Made by a program: the position numbers and the translations under genes
Assembly (NCBI GenBank): GCA_946478975.1
Contig: CAMLEO010000006.1
Coordinates: 1-58,449 of the forward strand
Reading direction: 5' to 3'
Length of the DNA stretch: 58,449 bases
From: an uncultured Steroidobacter sp.
GTDB taxonomy: Bacteria; Pseudomonadota; Gammaproteobacteria; Steroidobacterales; Steroidobacteraceae
Part shown: piece by piece, positions 10,909 through 19,412 of the stretch
Numbering within the stretch: the first letter of the stretch is position 1
How the letters are laid out: every line of letters begins with the position of its first letter
Notes under the pieces: generated by a model
The model's database searches: none
Seen by the model: the letters and a program-made list of their open reading frames with translations, nothing else
Told to the model about the DNA's origin: nothing

Positions 10909-12054
10909 ATGCCTCAAACAACATTCGCCGAACTACAGCTGGCGCCTGAGCTCATCGGCGCGCTGGACCGGCAGCAGATCTCGATTCCCACGCCCATTCA
11001 GAGTGCAGCCCTGCCGGTGTTAGCCGCCGGCCGCGACGCTTACCTGCATGCCGAAACCGGCACGGGCAAGACGCTCGCTTACCTGTTGCCCATCTTCTCG
11101 CGCCTCGACCTCGGCCAGGCCGCAACCCAGGCCGTCATCATTGCGCCGACGCATGAGCTCGCGATCCAGATTCATCGGCAAAGCTGCGATCTCGCGCAGA
11201 ATGCCGGCTGGGCGGTGCGCTCGCTGCTGCTGATCGGCGGCACTTCGAGCGCGCGCCAGATCGAAAAGTTGAAAACCAAGCCTCACATCGTGGTCGGCTC
11301 ACCCGGCCGCATCGCCGAGCTGCTGGCCAAGGGCAAGCTCAAGGCACAGCACCTTCGCAGCATCGTCATCGACGAAGTGGACCGCGTGCTGAGCGAAGAA
11401 AGCCTGCTCAGCGTTCGCGCCATCATTCAGGCGGCGCCGCGCACTCGGCAATTGATATTTGCGTCGGCGACGCTCGAACGCGAGAGCACGGCGATTGCGC
11501 AGGAGCTCGCGCCGGACCTGCTCATGCTCGAAGCGGGCGCGGCGCCAGTCAACGAAAACATCGAACATTTGTATCTGGTCTGCGAGGAGCGCGATAAACC
11601 CGACGAGCTGCGCAAGCTGTTGCACGCACTCGCGCCGGAACGCGCCATCGTGTTTCTCCATCGCAACGACGGCGTCGAGCGGATCGCACTCAAACTGGCG
11701 CATCACAAAATTCCCACTGCGGATCTGAACGCGGCGCTCGGCAAAGAAGAGCGCAAGCACGCCATGGATGGCTTTCGCAAAGGTGAGATTCGAGTGCTGG
11801 TCGCCTCCGACATCGCGGCACGCGGCCTGGATATCAAGGGCGTCACGCATGTTTTCAATCTCGACGCGCCGACGCTGAGCAAAGCGTATCTGCATCGCGT
11901 CGGCCGCACCGGCCGCGCCGGCGCGAAAGGACTGGCTGTGACATTGATGACCGAGACCGAGGAGCGGCTGGTCCGCCGCTACCAGGAAGAACTGGGGATC
12001 GACATGCGCTGCGTGCGCATGCGCGGCGGGGAGCTGATTGCATGCCAGCGGTGA
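10909..12054 (+). CDS. DEAD/DEVD-box ATP-dependent RNA helicase
   Basis: A 381-residue minimal helicase that unwinds or remodels RNA using ATP. Motifs in order: F-x-Q-like start, AETGTGKT (48-55, Walker A), APTHELA (Ia), GSPGR (Ib), IDEVD (motif II, 154-158), SAT (III), then the second RecA domain with ASDIAARGLDIKGV and HRVGRTGRAG. Motif II is DEVD rather than DEAD, which keeps the two metal-binding acids. It lacks the C-terminal extension of RhlE or DeaD. The end overlaps the next gene by 13 bp. Confidence 0.92.
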   Translation: MPQTTFAELQLAPELIGALDRQQISIPTPIQSAALPVLAAGRDAYLHAETGTGKTLAYLLPIFSRLDLGQAATQAVIIAPTHELAIQIHRQSCDLAQNAGWAVRSLLLIGGTSSARQIEKLKTKPHIVVGSPGRIAELLAKGKLKAQHLRSIVIDEVDRVLSEESLLSVRAIIQAAPRTRQLIFASATLERESTAIAQELAPDLLMLEAGAAPVNENIEHLYLVCEERDKPDELRKLLHALAPERAIVFLHRNDGVERIALKLAHHKIPTADLNAALGKEERKHAMDGFRKGEIRVLVASDIAARGLDIKGVTHVFNLDAPTLSKAYLHRVGRTGRAGAKGLAVTLMTETEERLVRRYQEELGIDMRCVRMRGGELIACQR

Positions 12055-12671
12055 TTCCAGATCCAAAGAAGATCAGGAGTTTTCGCTCGGCCGCAGAGTT
12101 CGAGCAGTGGCTCAGCAAACATCACGCTCGCGAAACCGAGCTGTGGCTGCGGATTTTCAAGAAAGATTCCGGCAAGCCGACGGTGACTTACGCCGAAGCG
12201 CTGGATGTAGCGTTGTGCTGGGGCTGGATCGACGGGCTCAAGAAATCCTATGACGAAAGCTCGTTCCTGCAGCGCTATACGCCGCGCAAACCCAAGAGCA
12301 TCTGGAGTCACATCAACCGTGAGCACGTGGCACGACTGACGACTGCGGGACGCATGACGCCGCACGGCCAGAAGCACATCGACGCGGCGAAAGCCGATGG
12401 CCGCTGGGATGCAGCGTATGCACCGATTCGCAGCGCCTCCGCAGATACGATTCCCGAAGACCTGCGCGCCGCCATCGACGCCAATGCACACGCGCGAAAA
12501 ACGTTTCAGTCACTCAACCGGCAGAATCTTTTCGCGCTCATATTCCGGACCAACAACATGAAAACGCCCGCCGGCCGGGCCAAAAAGATCGAGACCTTGG
12601 TCGCGATGCTGGCCAAAGGCGAAACCATCGTGCCGCAGCGCCCGAGCAAGAAAACCAGCGCAAAGAAATGA
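12042..12671 (+). CDS. YdeI/OmpD-associated family protein
   Basis: A 209-residue cytoplasmic protein of the YdeI family, found widely in bacteria without a settled biochemical role. Family landmarks visible: FRSAAEFEQWLSKHHARETE, VTYAEALDVALCWGWIDGLKK, RYTPRKPKSIWSHIN, and a Lys-rich C-terminal tail. It overlaps the helicase stop by 13 bp, so the two are likely co-translated. Confidence 0.85.
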   Translation: MPAVIPDPKKIRSFRSAAEFEQWLSKHHARETELWLRIFKKDSGKPTVTYAEALDVALCWGWIDGLKKSYDESSFLQRYTPRKPKSIWSHINREHVARLTTAGRMTPHGQKHIDAAKADGRWDAAYAPIRSASADTIPEDLRAAIDANAHARKTFQSLNRQNLFALIFRTNNMKTPAGRAKKIETLVAMLAKGETIVPQRPSKKTSAKK

Positions 12672-12719
12672 TAGCCTTTGCGCCGCGAATCGCCGCACTC
12701 AAGGAATAGGAGAAGATCG

Positions 12720-13067
12720 ATGAGGATCGCAATTGTCCCGGCGCTACTGTGTACCCTGCTGGCTGCCACCACTGCCCAGGCCAGCACCGAATTGATCGGC
12801 GTGGTGCGCACAGTAAACATCAACAAGACCTGGGGCGGGATCCTGATCCAGCTGGAAGGCGCGCCCGTGTTCGAGTCGGGCTCGGCCTGCGCCAACACCT
12901 TCGCGTTCTCGGCCACGTCCGATGAGCTCACCAATCATCTCCTGGCCGCTGCCCTGGCGGCGAAAGCGACTGGCGAGCAGATCCGGATTGCGACCAGCGG
13001 CTGCGTCACCAGCAACCACGGCCTTGCGCCGAAAATCGAATGGCTCGACGTCGGCTCTCGCCTCTGA
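12720..13067 (+). CDS. Small secreted hypothetical protein
   Basis: A 115-residue protein with a clear Sec signal (MRIAIVPALLCTLLAATTAQA, cleavage before Ser-22). The mature part is about 94 residues with two cysteines that could form a disulphide (SACANTF and TSGCVTS). The arrangement resembles small periplasmic proteins such as DUF5992, but I am not sure. AGGAGA lies 5-10 bases before the ATG at 12720. Its 3' end overlaps the next frame. Confidence 0.72.
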   Translation: MRIAIVPALLCTLLAATTAQASTELIGVVRTVNINKTWGGILIQLEGAPVFESGSACANTFAFSATSDELTNHLLAAALAAKATGEQIRIATSGCVTSNHGLAPKIEWLDVGSRL

Positions 13068-13516
13068 GCCCCCGAGAACAGCACAACCGACGGGTCCTGC
13101 GGCAACTCTGCAGGGCTCGCGATCTGCTGGCGGAAGCACGCTCGCCGGAGGTTTCGGTGAGAGAGGCCGCGGTCGAGGCCGGCATGTCGTCGTTTCATTT
13201 CATCCGCACGTTCTCGACGATGTTCGGCGAGACGCCGCACCAGTTTCGAACACGTGAGCGATTGAACGTCGCCCAGAGATTACTGGCGCGCGGCCAGTCG
13301 GTGACCGACGTGTGCCTGGACGTGGGCTTCAGCAGCGTCGGATCGTTCAGCACGCTGTTCTATCGAGAGATCGGCATGTCGCCCGCGGCTTATCATCGAA
13401 GCCTGCGCTGCGCAGTGTATGTGCCGGACTGGCGACCCCACCCGCCGAACTGCCTGCTCTGGATGGGCGGCCCCGACGCAATCGCAATTTTCGAGAAGAC
13501 CTTTCGTGGCGTTTGA
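13040..13516 (+). CDS. Small AraC-family transcriptional regulator
   Basis: A 158-residue protein consisting almost only of the AraC DNA-binding domain. The first helix-turn-helix is in VSVREAAVEAGMSSFHFIRTF, the second in QSVTDVCLDVGFSSVGSFSTLFYREIGMSPAAYH. There is no sensing domain. It lies just ahead of a VOC-family gene, a pairing often seen where the regulator controls the dioxygenase/glyoxalase-type gene. The start is uncertain: ATG 13040 overlaps the preceding gene by 28 bp. Confidence 0.82.
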   Translation: MARRRLSPLSPREQHNRRVLRQLCRARDLLAEARSPEVSVREAAVEAGMSSFHFIRTFSTMFGETPHQFRTRERLNVAQRLLARGQSVTDVCLDVGFSSVGSFSTLFYREIGMSPAAYHRSLRCAVYVPDWRPHPPNCLLWMGGPDAIAIFEKTFRGV

Positions 13517-13557
13517 GCGATGCTCACGGCTCGCAGGAATCAGCAACGGAGCGGCCC

Positions 13558-13947
13558 GTGAGAATCAAATTGAACGCCATCTTCGTCGATAACCAGGACA
13601 AGGCGCTGCGGTTCTACACCGACGTGCTCGGTTTCAAGAAAAAATCCGACTTCCCCGTCGGCGGCGCGCGCTGGATCACTGTCACTGCGGCTGAAGGTCC
13701 CGACGATCTCGAACTGGTGCTGGAGCCCAACAGCCATCCCGCCGCCAACGCGTATCAAGCCGCGCTATTGAAGGACGGCATTCCGTGCACCGCCTTTGAA
13801 AGCGCCGACATTCACGCGGAGGTCAAACAACTCAAGGAACGCGGCGTGACGTTCACGACCGAGCCGATCGACGCCGGCACAGTCATCCTCGCCATCTTCT
13901 CCGACACCTGCGGCAATCTGCTGCAGATCTATCAGCACAAGGCCTGA
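13558..13947 (+). CDS. VOC-family protein (glyoxalase/dioxygenase fold)
   Basis: A 129-residue single-module vicinal-oxygen-chelate protein. It opens with LNAIFVDNQDKALRFYTDVLGFK and closes with FSDTCGNLLQIYQ, the two conserved ends of this fold; such proteins bind small metabolites or antibiotics or catalyse metal-dependent isomerisation. GTG 13558 has CGGAG eight bases upstream. It follows the AraC regulator by about 40 bp. No specific substrate is inferred. Confidence 0.83.
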   Translation: MRIKLNAIFVDNQDKALRFYTDVLGFKKKSDFPVGGARWITVTAAEGPDDLELVLEPNSHPAANAYQAALLKDGIPCTAFESADIHAEVKQLKERGVTFTTEPIDAGTVILAIFSDTCGNLLQIYQHKA

Positions 13948-13994
13948 TCAGCTTTGCCGCAAGCTTTCCTCGAATCGCGAATGTCTCCTCGATG

Positions 13995-14948
13995 TCATCC
14001 CGGCCCGAGAAAGCGGCGCACGTGCTCCGCAATTTCATCGCTCGCCGTGTCGAGCGCGAAATGGCCGGCATCCAGAATGTGAATTTCAGCGGCAGGAACA
14101 TCGCGTCGGTACGCCTCGGGCTCGGAGATATCGAACGACGGATCGAACCTGCCCCACAGCACCAGCAGGCGGGGCTGGTTGGCCCGCAACCACTGCTGCC
14201 ACTTGGGGTAGGACGCGACGTTGTTTCGATAGTCGTAGAACAGCTCGGTTTGTATATCGGCCTGGCCGGGCTGACTGAGGAAGGCGAATTCGTCCGTCCA
14301 AAGATCCGGATCGTAGCGCTCGATGCTCGGATCGCTGCCGACATGCCGTATGCGCGTGGTCTCGAACGACAGCAGGTTCTTGCGAAGCTCAGCCTCGTGC
14401 GCCGCTCGATCGGCCCAGAAGGCGCGACGCGCTTTCCAGTTCGGCCCGAGCCCCTGGTCGTGAGCCACGGCGTTTTGCACGATCAAAGCTTCGACTCGCT
14501 CGGGATGTGACAGCGCCATTCGGAACCCGACCGGTCCACCGTAATCCTGCATGTACAGCGTGTAACGGGGCAGACCGAGCGTTTCAGTGAACCGGGTGAT
14601 GAGCGCGGCGTAACGATCGAAAGTGTAAGTGAAGTCCTTTGGCGCCGGCCAATCGCTGTGACCAAAGCCCGGGTAGTCAGGCGCCACCACGTGATAACGA
14701 TCCGACAACCGTCCGATCAGCGATTCGAACATCCGCGATGACGACGGCAGTCCGTGTAACAGCAGCAGTGTCTTCGCATTCTTCGGGCCGGCTTCTCTGT
14801 AGAAGATGGACAACCCATCGATCTTCACCGCGCGATATTGGGTCAGCTGCTGCATGGAGGCCTCCTGGGCCGGCAGCGCCGTCGCCACCGGCGCAAGAAT
14901 CGAAATCACGACAAGTGCGCAGCAGTGCCATGAGCCTCGTGGTCGCAT
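13995..14948 (-). CDS. Exported alpha/beta hydrolase, epoxide-hydrolase/haloalkane-dehalogenase type
   Basis: A 317-residue hydrolase with a signal peptide (residues 1 to about 27, ALVVISILAPVATALPAQ). The oxyanion segment is HGLPSSS (65-71). The nucleophile elbow is MQDYGG with Asp-135 in place of serine, the signature of epoxide hydrolases and haloalkane dehalogenases. The third acid is in WGRFDPSF (Asp-269) and the base in DAGHF (His-296). Periplasmic location fits the signal. ATG 14948 is chosen because the signal starts there; the frame is open 29 codons further upstream. Confidence 0.88.
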   Translation of the reverse strand: MRPRGSWHCCALVVISILAPVATALPAQEASMQQLTQYRAVKIDGLSIFYREAGPKNAKTLLLLHGLPSSSRMFESLIGRLSDRYHVVAPDYPGFGHSDWPAPKDFTYTFDRYAALITRFTETLGLPRYTLYMQDYGGPVGFRMALSHPERVEALIVQNAVAHDQGLGPNWKARRAFWADRAAHEAELRKNLLSFETTRIRHVGSDPSIERYDPDLWTDEFAFLSQPGQADIQTELFYDYRNNVASYPKWQQWLRANQPRLLVLWGRFDPSFDISEPEAYRRDVPAAEIHILDAGHFALDTASDEIAEHVRRFLGPG

Positions 14949-15129
14949 GATATGAATCTCGCGATTTTGAATCAGGTGCTCAAGGCTAACACTGATACTC
15001 CCATTCGCCACCTGCCGAAACACTGTTAGAAACATCGACAGCGGCGCGAACGGAACTTACTTGCAGCGGGTGGCTTTTAGTTTCGTCCGCGGCGATCCGG
15101 CGCAATGGGAATGCGAAAGGGAGGATCCG

Positions 15130-17361
15130 ATGTTCACTGGAGTGTCGAGCAGCGGGCGGTCCGGCTGCCTGTGTGCGATTTTTGTTACGGGTGTGTGGGC
15201 TGGAACAGTCGCAGTGAGCGCGAACGCCGCGCCGCTGGTTCTGGAAGAAACAACGAAAATTCCCACTCCGGATCCCGAGTACGTCTGGCCGATCAGCCTC
15301 GCCGTGGATGGCGACTGGCTGCTCGCGAGCGGCATCAAGTACGACTGGGATACCTATATCAGCGACAGCTCGACCTGGCTGTATCACCGCGAGTCCAGCG
15401 GTACCTGGACGCTGGTCGGCAAGTTGGTGCAGTCCTTTTCGCCCGAGGAAGAACCGAAGCCGGGCCCGCGTGTGGCGATGCGCGGCGGCGTGGCCGCCAT
15501 CATCAAGGAAAGTGGCAGTTGGATTTTCGAACGTTCCGGCACTACGTGGAGCGCCGTGCCTTCGCCAATGCAGACCGATGGCAGCGACGTCGCAATCGAG
15601 GGCGGCACGATTGTCGTCACCTCGGGCCACTGCGACCGACAGACGAACGCGTATCGAAAAGCAGGCAGTGGCGCCTGGACGCTGGTGCGTAATACGCCGC
15701 CGGAGCCCGATGATCTCTGCGAAGACAATGATCCGGCCCCGGGCAGCGGCAACAGCGCCAGCGACATCGATGTTTCCGGCAATGCTGTGATCGTCGCGAC
15801 CTTTGCGCCGCCGGGTTCAGCGCGAATCTTCGAGGGCCCGTACGGCGCGCCGCCGACGATGACGCAACTGTTCGCGCCGCAGGAGCCGCCGGGTTTTGGC
15901 AACCTCGTTGCGATCGACGGCAATTTCGCGCTCGTCAATCATCATCCGCTGACGGGCATCGAAGCATTCACTCGCAATGCCGGCGGCCAATGGCTTCACA
16001 GCGGATCGTTACAGCGGCCCGATGCGCTGGATATTCTCGCGCCAGACCGCATCAGGATGTCCGGCGCGCTCGCGATCGCGAGCCAGGTGAGGGATTCGAC
16101 GTATGAGGAGGCCCTCGGCTCCGCCTCAGTTTTCGAGCGCAACACCGATGGCACCTATCGATACGCGGCGAAACTCATCCCCAGCAACAAGCCCGCGTTG
16201 GGCGGTTTTTTCACCGCCAGCGACATCGATAACCGAAGAGTGGTTGCGGGCTGTTCCGACACGGCGAATGCATATGTTTTCGATCTGCCGGCCACCCTCA
16301 CCAATCCCGCAACGATGCAGGACGATTTCCAGGACGGCAACGCCAGCGATTGGACGCCGGTCGCCGGCGGCAGCTTCACGGTGGCGACGACCAGTGCGTC
16401 GCGCGTGTATCGGCAATCGAACACCGTGAGCAAGGTGACTTCGTTGTGGAACAACACGGATCGGAAGAATCAAAGCATCGAAGCCGATATCAAGCCCACG
16501 CAGTACGCCAGCACCACTGGTGACAAATGGTTCGGCCTGGCGGCGCGTTACACCGACGCCAACAACCATTACTACGCGACGCTTCGCAACGACAACACCG
16601 TGCTGCTGCGAAAGATGGTCAACGGCGCGTTCACCACGCTGGCTTCCGCATCCTTGCCCATTGCCTTGAATCGCAGCTATCGCGTGCGGCTCGAAGCAAT
16701 CGGTACGCACATTCGCCTGTTCGTCGATAATGCCCTGCTCGCGGAAGCGAGCGACGGCGCGCTGACTCACGGGCAGGCGGGTGTCATGATGTATAAAGCG
16801 CAAGCGGACTACGACAATGTCCTGGTGAGCTCGAATCCGCGCACGTTGCTGTTCAGGCATAGCTTCGGCGATTTCGCCCACAACGACTCGACCGCCTACT
16901 GGGAGACGCTCGGCACCTGGACGCAATTCGATTCGACGTTCATACAAAGCGACGTCGCATCGGGAGCGCGCGCCATCACGGGCATTACAACGGCAGATCA
17001 AGTCGTGCAGATGCGCATGCGGAGCACATCGAGCGCGGGCACGAACAATTGGTTTGGCCTCGCGACGCGCTATCGTGGCGAAGGCAACTATTACTACGTC
17101 ACATTGAGAAACAACAATACGGTGTCGCTGCGCAAGCAGGTGAACGGCGCCATTACCGAGCTGGACTCGGAAGCGCTCACGATCACGCCGAACACCTGGT
17201 ACAAGGTGCGCATGGAAGCTGTCGGAACGAAGTTGCGCGTCTACATCGACGACGTGCTGAGACTGGATGCGACCGACGCGTCGCATGCCACGGGCCGCTA
17301 CGGCCCCATGATGTATAGAACAGCCGCGCAATACGACGACATCCTTGTCGTCGAGCCGTGA
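15130..17361 (+). CDS. Large secreted protein: beta-propeller-like region plus two tandem LamG-like domains
   Basis: A 743-residue extracellular or periplasmic protein of unknown function with an N-terminal signal ending about residue 35 (VSANAAP). Residues 40-390 contain repeated units like LAVDGDWLLASG and VAIDGNFALV, as in FG-GAP-type beta-propellers. Two homologous domains of about 180 residues follow, beginning DDFQDGNASDWTPV and RHSFGDFAHNDSTAYW. Both contain a WFGLA-ARY or WFGLA-TRY core, Y-ATLRN or Y-VTLRN, and a terminal YDN or YDD. They look like concanavalin-type lectin folds. No catalytic residues are evident. Confidence 0.82.
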   Translation: MFTGVSSSGRSGCLCAIFVTGVWAGTVAVSANAAPLVLEETTKIPTPDPEYVWPISLAVDGDWLLASGIKYDWDTYISDSSTWLYHRESSGTWTLVGKLVQSFSPEEEPKPGPRVAMRGGVAAIIKESGSWIFERSGTTWSAVPSPMQTDGSDVAIEGGTIVVTSGHCDRQTNAYRKAGSGAWTLVRNTPPEPDDLCEDNDPAPGSGNSASDIDVSGNAVIVATFAPPGSARIFEGPYGAPPTMTQLFAPQEPPGFGNLVAIDGNFALVNHHPLTGIEAFTRNAGGQWLHSGSLQRPDALDILAPDRIRMSGALAIASQVRDSTYEEALGSASVFERNTDGTYRYAAKLIPSNKPALGGFFTASDIDNRRVVAGCSDTANAYVFDLPATLTNPATMQDDFQDGNASDWTPVAGGSFTVATTSASRVYRQSNTVSKVTSLWNNTDRKNQSIEADIKPTQYASTTGDKWFGLAARYTDANNHYYATLRNDNTVLLRKMVNGAFTTLASASLPIALNRSYRVRLEAIGTHIRLFVDNALLAEASDGALTHGQAGVMMYKAQADYDNVLVSSNPRTLLFRHSFGDFAHNDSTAYWETLGTWTQFDSTFIQSDVASGARAITGITTADQVVQMRMRSTSSAGTNNWFGLATRYRGEGNYYYVTLRNNNTVSLRKQVNGAITELDSEALTITPNTWYKVRMEAVGTKLRVYIDDVLRLDATDASHATGRYGPMMYRTAAQYDDILVVEP

Positions 17362-17368
17362 CTCGACC

Positions 17369-17794
17369 CTACTTCGCGAACAGCTGCGACATATCCTTGA
17401 ACGCCTTGAACTCGAGCGCATTACCGCACGGGTCGAGCAGAAACATCGTCGCCTGCTCGCCCACCTGGCCGCGAAAGCGAATGTGAGGTTCGATCACGAA
17501 CTTCACCTCGAACGAGCGCAGCCGGTCCGCCAGCGCCTCCCAATCGTTCCACGCGAGCACCACGCCGAAGTGCGGCACCGGCACGTCGTGCCCATCGACC
17601 GGATTGGTATGCGCCCGCTCCTGGTAGCTGGTCTTTGGATGCTCGTGAATCACCAGCTGATGCCCGAAGAAATCGAAGTCCACCCATTGCGTGCTCGACC
17701 GCCCTTCCGCCAGTCCGAACACCTCGCCGTAAAAACGGCGCGCGGCGGGGAGATCGTGGACGGGGATGGCGAGGTGAAAGGGGGTGAGGCTCAT
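17369..17794 (-). CDS. VOC-family protein (second)
   Basis: A 141-residue vicinal-oxygen-chelate protein. The N-terminus [20 protein letters not shown] gives the first metal-ligand His, and the C-terminus has [16 protein letters not shown] with the last Glu ligand. An internal HFGVVL supplies another candidate His. It ends only seven bases from the convergent large secreted protein. ATG 17794 fits the family start; the upstream extension of 15 codons is unrelated. Confidence 0.85.
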   Translation of the reverse strand: MSLTPFHLAIPVHDLPAARRFYGEVFGLAEGRSSTQWVDFDFFGHQLVIHEHPKTSYQERAHTNPVDGHDVPVPHFGVVLAWNDWEALADRLRSFEVKFVIEPHIRFRGQVGEQATMFLLDPCGNALEFKAFKDMSQLFAK

Positions 17795-17825
17795 GGACGC
17801 CAATACTAACAGGGCGCCGCTCGTA

Positions 17826-19397
17826 TCACGAAATGACACCCGCCCGGCCGCTCTCCACCGCGAAAGAACGCAATGTCCGCACCGTCGTTCTTGGATCGGT
17901 ACGATCCGAGATGGCGTGGAATATCACGCTCGTTTGAGCGGCAGTGATGTCGGCACAAACATAGCCGCGCACGCTCTTGTCGAAGAAACGAACGTGCGGA
18001 TTCTCGGGCAGGGCCGTGGCGAAATCGAAGGTCGGTGGATTGGCGCTGATGGAGCTGCCGACGAACTCGGTTGCGACCGTGGGCGAGTTGGGATCGTTGA
18101 AGTCGAGCTTCAGGTCGTTGGCCCAGAACGAATGAATGTCACCGCCGACGACCAGCGGATTCGCAACACGGGCTTCGTGCAAGTGACGCAGCAGACGCGC
18201 GCGGCTCGCGGGGTAACCGTTCCAATCGTCGGCCCAGAAGATCGCTTCGCCCTCAGCGTTACGACGGCGCATCTGCGCCATCATCAAACTCTGGGCGATG
18301 ATGTTCCAGCGAGCTTGCGATTGCGCGAGCCCGTCCTGCAACCATACTTCCTGCGCAGTGCCGAGCATCGAGCGTTGTTGTGAATACAGCTCGGCACATT
18401 CGTGCTCCGTGATCACACGGCCCGGCTTGCGGTCCGGCGGGCCGTAGCATGGCGGACGCGAGCGATACTGACGCGCGTCGGCCATGAAGATCTCCGCCAG
18501 GTTGCCGAAGATGAAGCGATCGTAGATGCGCAGGAACGGCCCGTCAGGAACGCGCGCCGGCGTCACGGGCATGTGTTCGTAGAAAGCTTTGTAAGCAGCC
18601 GCGCGCCGCTTGGCAAACTCCGCGGGATCATCAAACGTTTGCGACAGCAGGTCGGCGTAGTCGTTGTGAACTTCGTGATCGTCCCACGTCACTAACGCTG
18701 GCGAGGTCGCATGCAGCTGCTGCAGATCCTCGTCGAGCCGATACTGCGCGTATCGATTGCGATAACCCTGCAAGTCGACCGGCTCGACCCCACCGCTGTG
18801 CCGACGCACGAGACCGGTAGCCGCCTTGTCGACGTACTCGTAAATGTAATCGCCGAGATACAGCACGACATCCGGCAGCTCCGCCGCGAGATGTCGATAC
18901 GCCGAGAAGTAGCCTGTTTCGTAGTTCGAACAGGAAACATAGCCGACGCGCAGCTTGTCGAGCTGCGCGCCAGGCGCGGGCAGAGTCATCGCCCGGCCAA
19001 CGCGGCTGATCGCATCGCCACTGCTGAAGCGATACCAATACGGCCGCCCCGGCTTGAGCCCACGCACCAGGTGATGAACTGAATATGCGTAGCGCGCCTT
19101 AGCGACGGCAGTGCCTGATTGCACCACGCGACGCATCGCCTCGTCCTCGGCGATCCCGAAGCGAATCGGAATGTCACCGCCGATCAAACCGCCAACGAGT
19201 GCAGGGTCTGTCGAGAGCGGATCGGGCGCAAGGCGCGTCCAGATGACGAACCCATCGCTGGTGAGCGCACCGGCAGCGACGCCGAGCGTGAACGGAAACT
19301 GCCGCCACTTCGGAACGCTCGCAAGCGCGATGCCGGGCGCTACGGCGAGAGCCGCCGACGCGCCCAGCGCGCCGATCAGTTGGCGTCTGGTAAACAC
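17826..19397 (-). CDS. phoD: PhoD-family alkaline phosphatase/phosphodiesterase, Tat-exported
   Basis: A 523-residue secreted metallophosphatase that releases phosphate from organic esters. The Tat signal has RRQLIG at residues 4-9. The PhoD N-terminal domain ([21 protein letters not shown]) precedes the metallophosphatase domain with [31 protein letters not shown] and [11 protein letters not shown], which carry the metal ligands. It begins 15 bp after the TonB-dependent receptor gene and is surely co-transcribed with it, behind the candidate Pho box near 21930. Confidence 0.93.
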   Translation of the reverse strand: MFTRRQLIGALGASAALAVAPGIALASVPKWRQFPFTLGVAAGALTSDGFVIWTRLAPDPLSTDPALVGGLIGGDIPIRFGIAEDEAMRRVVQSGTAVAKARYAYSVHHLVRGLKPGRPYWYRFSSGDAISRVGRAMTLPAPGAQLDKLRVGYVSCSNYETGYFSAYRHLAAELPDVVLYLGDYIYEYVDKAATGLVRRHSGGVEPVDLQGYRNRYAQYRLDEDLQQLHATSPALVTWDDHEVHNDYADLLSQTFDDPAEFAKRRAAAYKAFYEHMPVTPARVPDGPFLRIYDRFIFGNLAEIFMADARQYRSRPPCYGPPDRKPGRVITEHECAELYSQQRSMLGTAQEVWLQDGLAQSQARWNIIAQSLMMAQMRRRNAEGEAIFWADDWNGYPASRARLLRHLHEARVANPLVVGGDIHSFWANDLKLDFNDPNSPTVATEFVGSSISANPPTFDFATALPENPHVRFFDKSVRGYVCADITAAQTSVIFHAISDRTDPRTTVRTLRSFAVESGRAGVIS

Positions 19398-19412
19398 CGC
19401 TGAGCCAACGGT

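Noticed and set aside
13951..13966. Small hairpin AGCTT-N6-AAGCT after the VOC gene
   Set aside because: Five-base stem with no U-tract; too weak to call a terminator.
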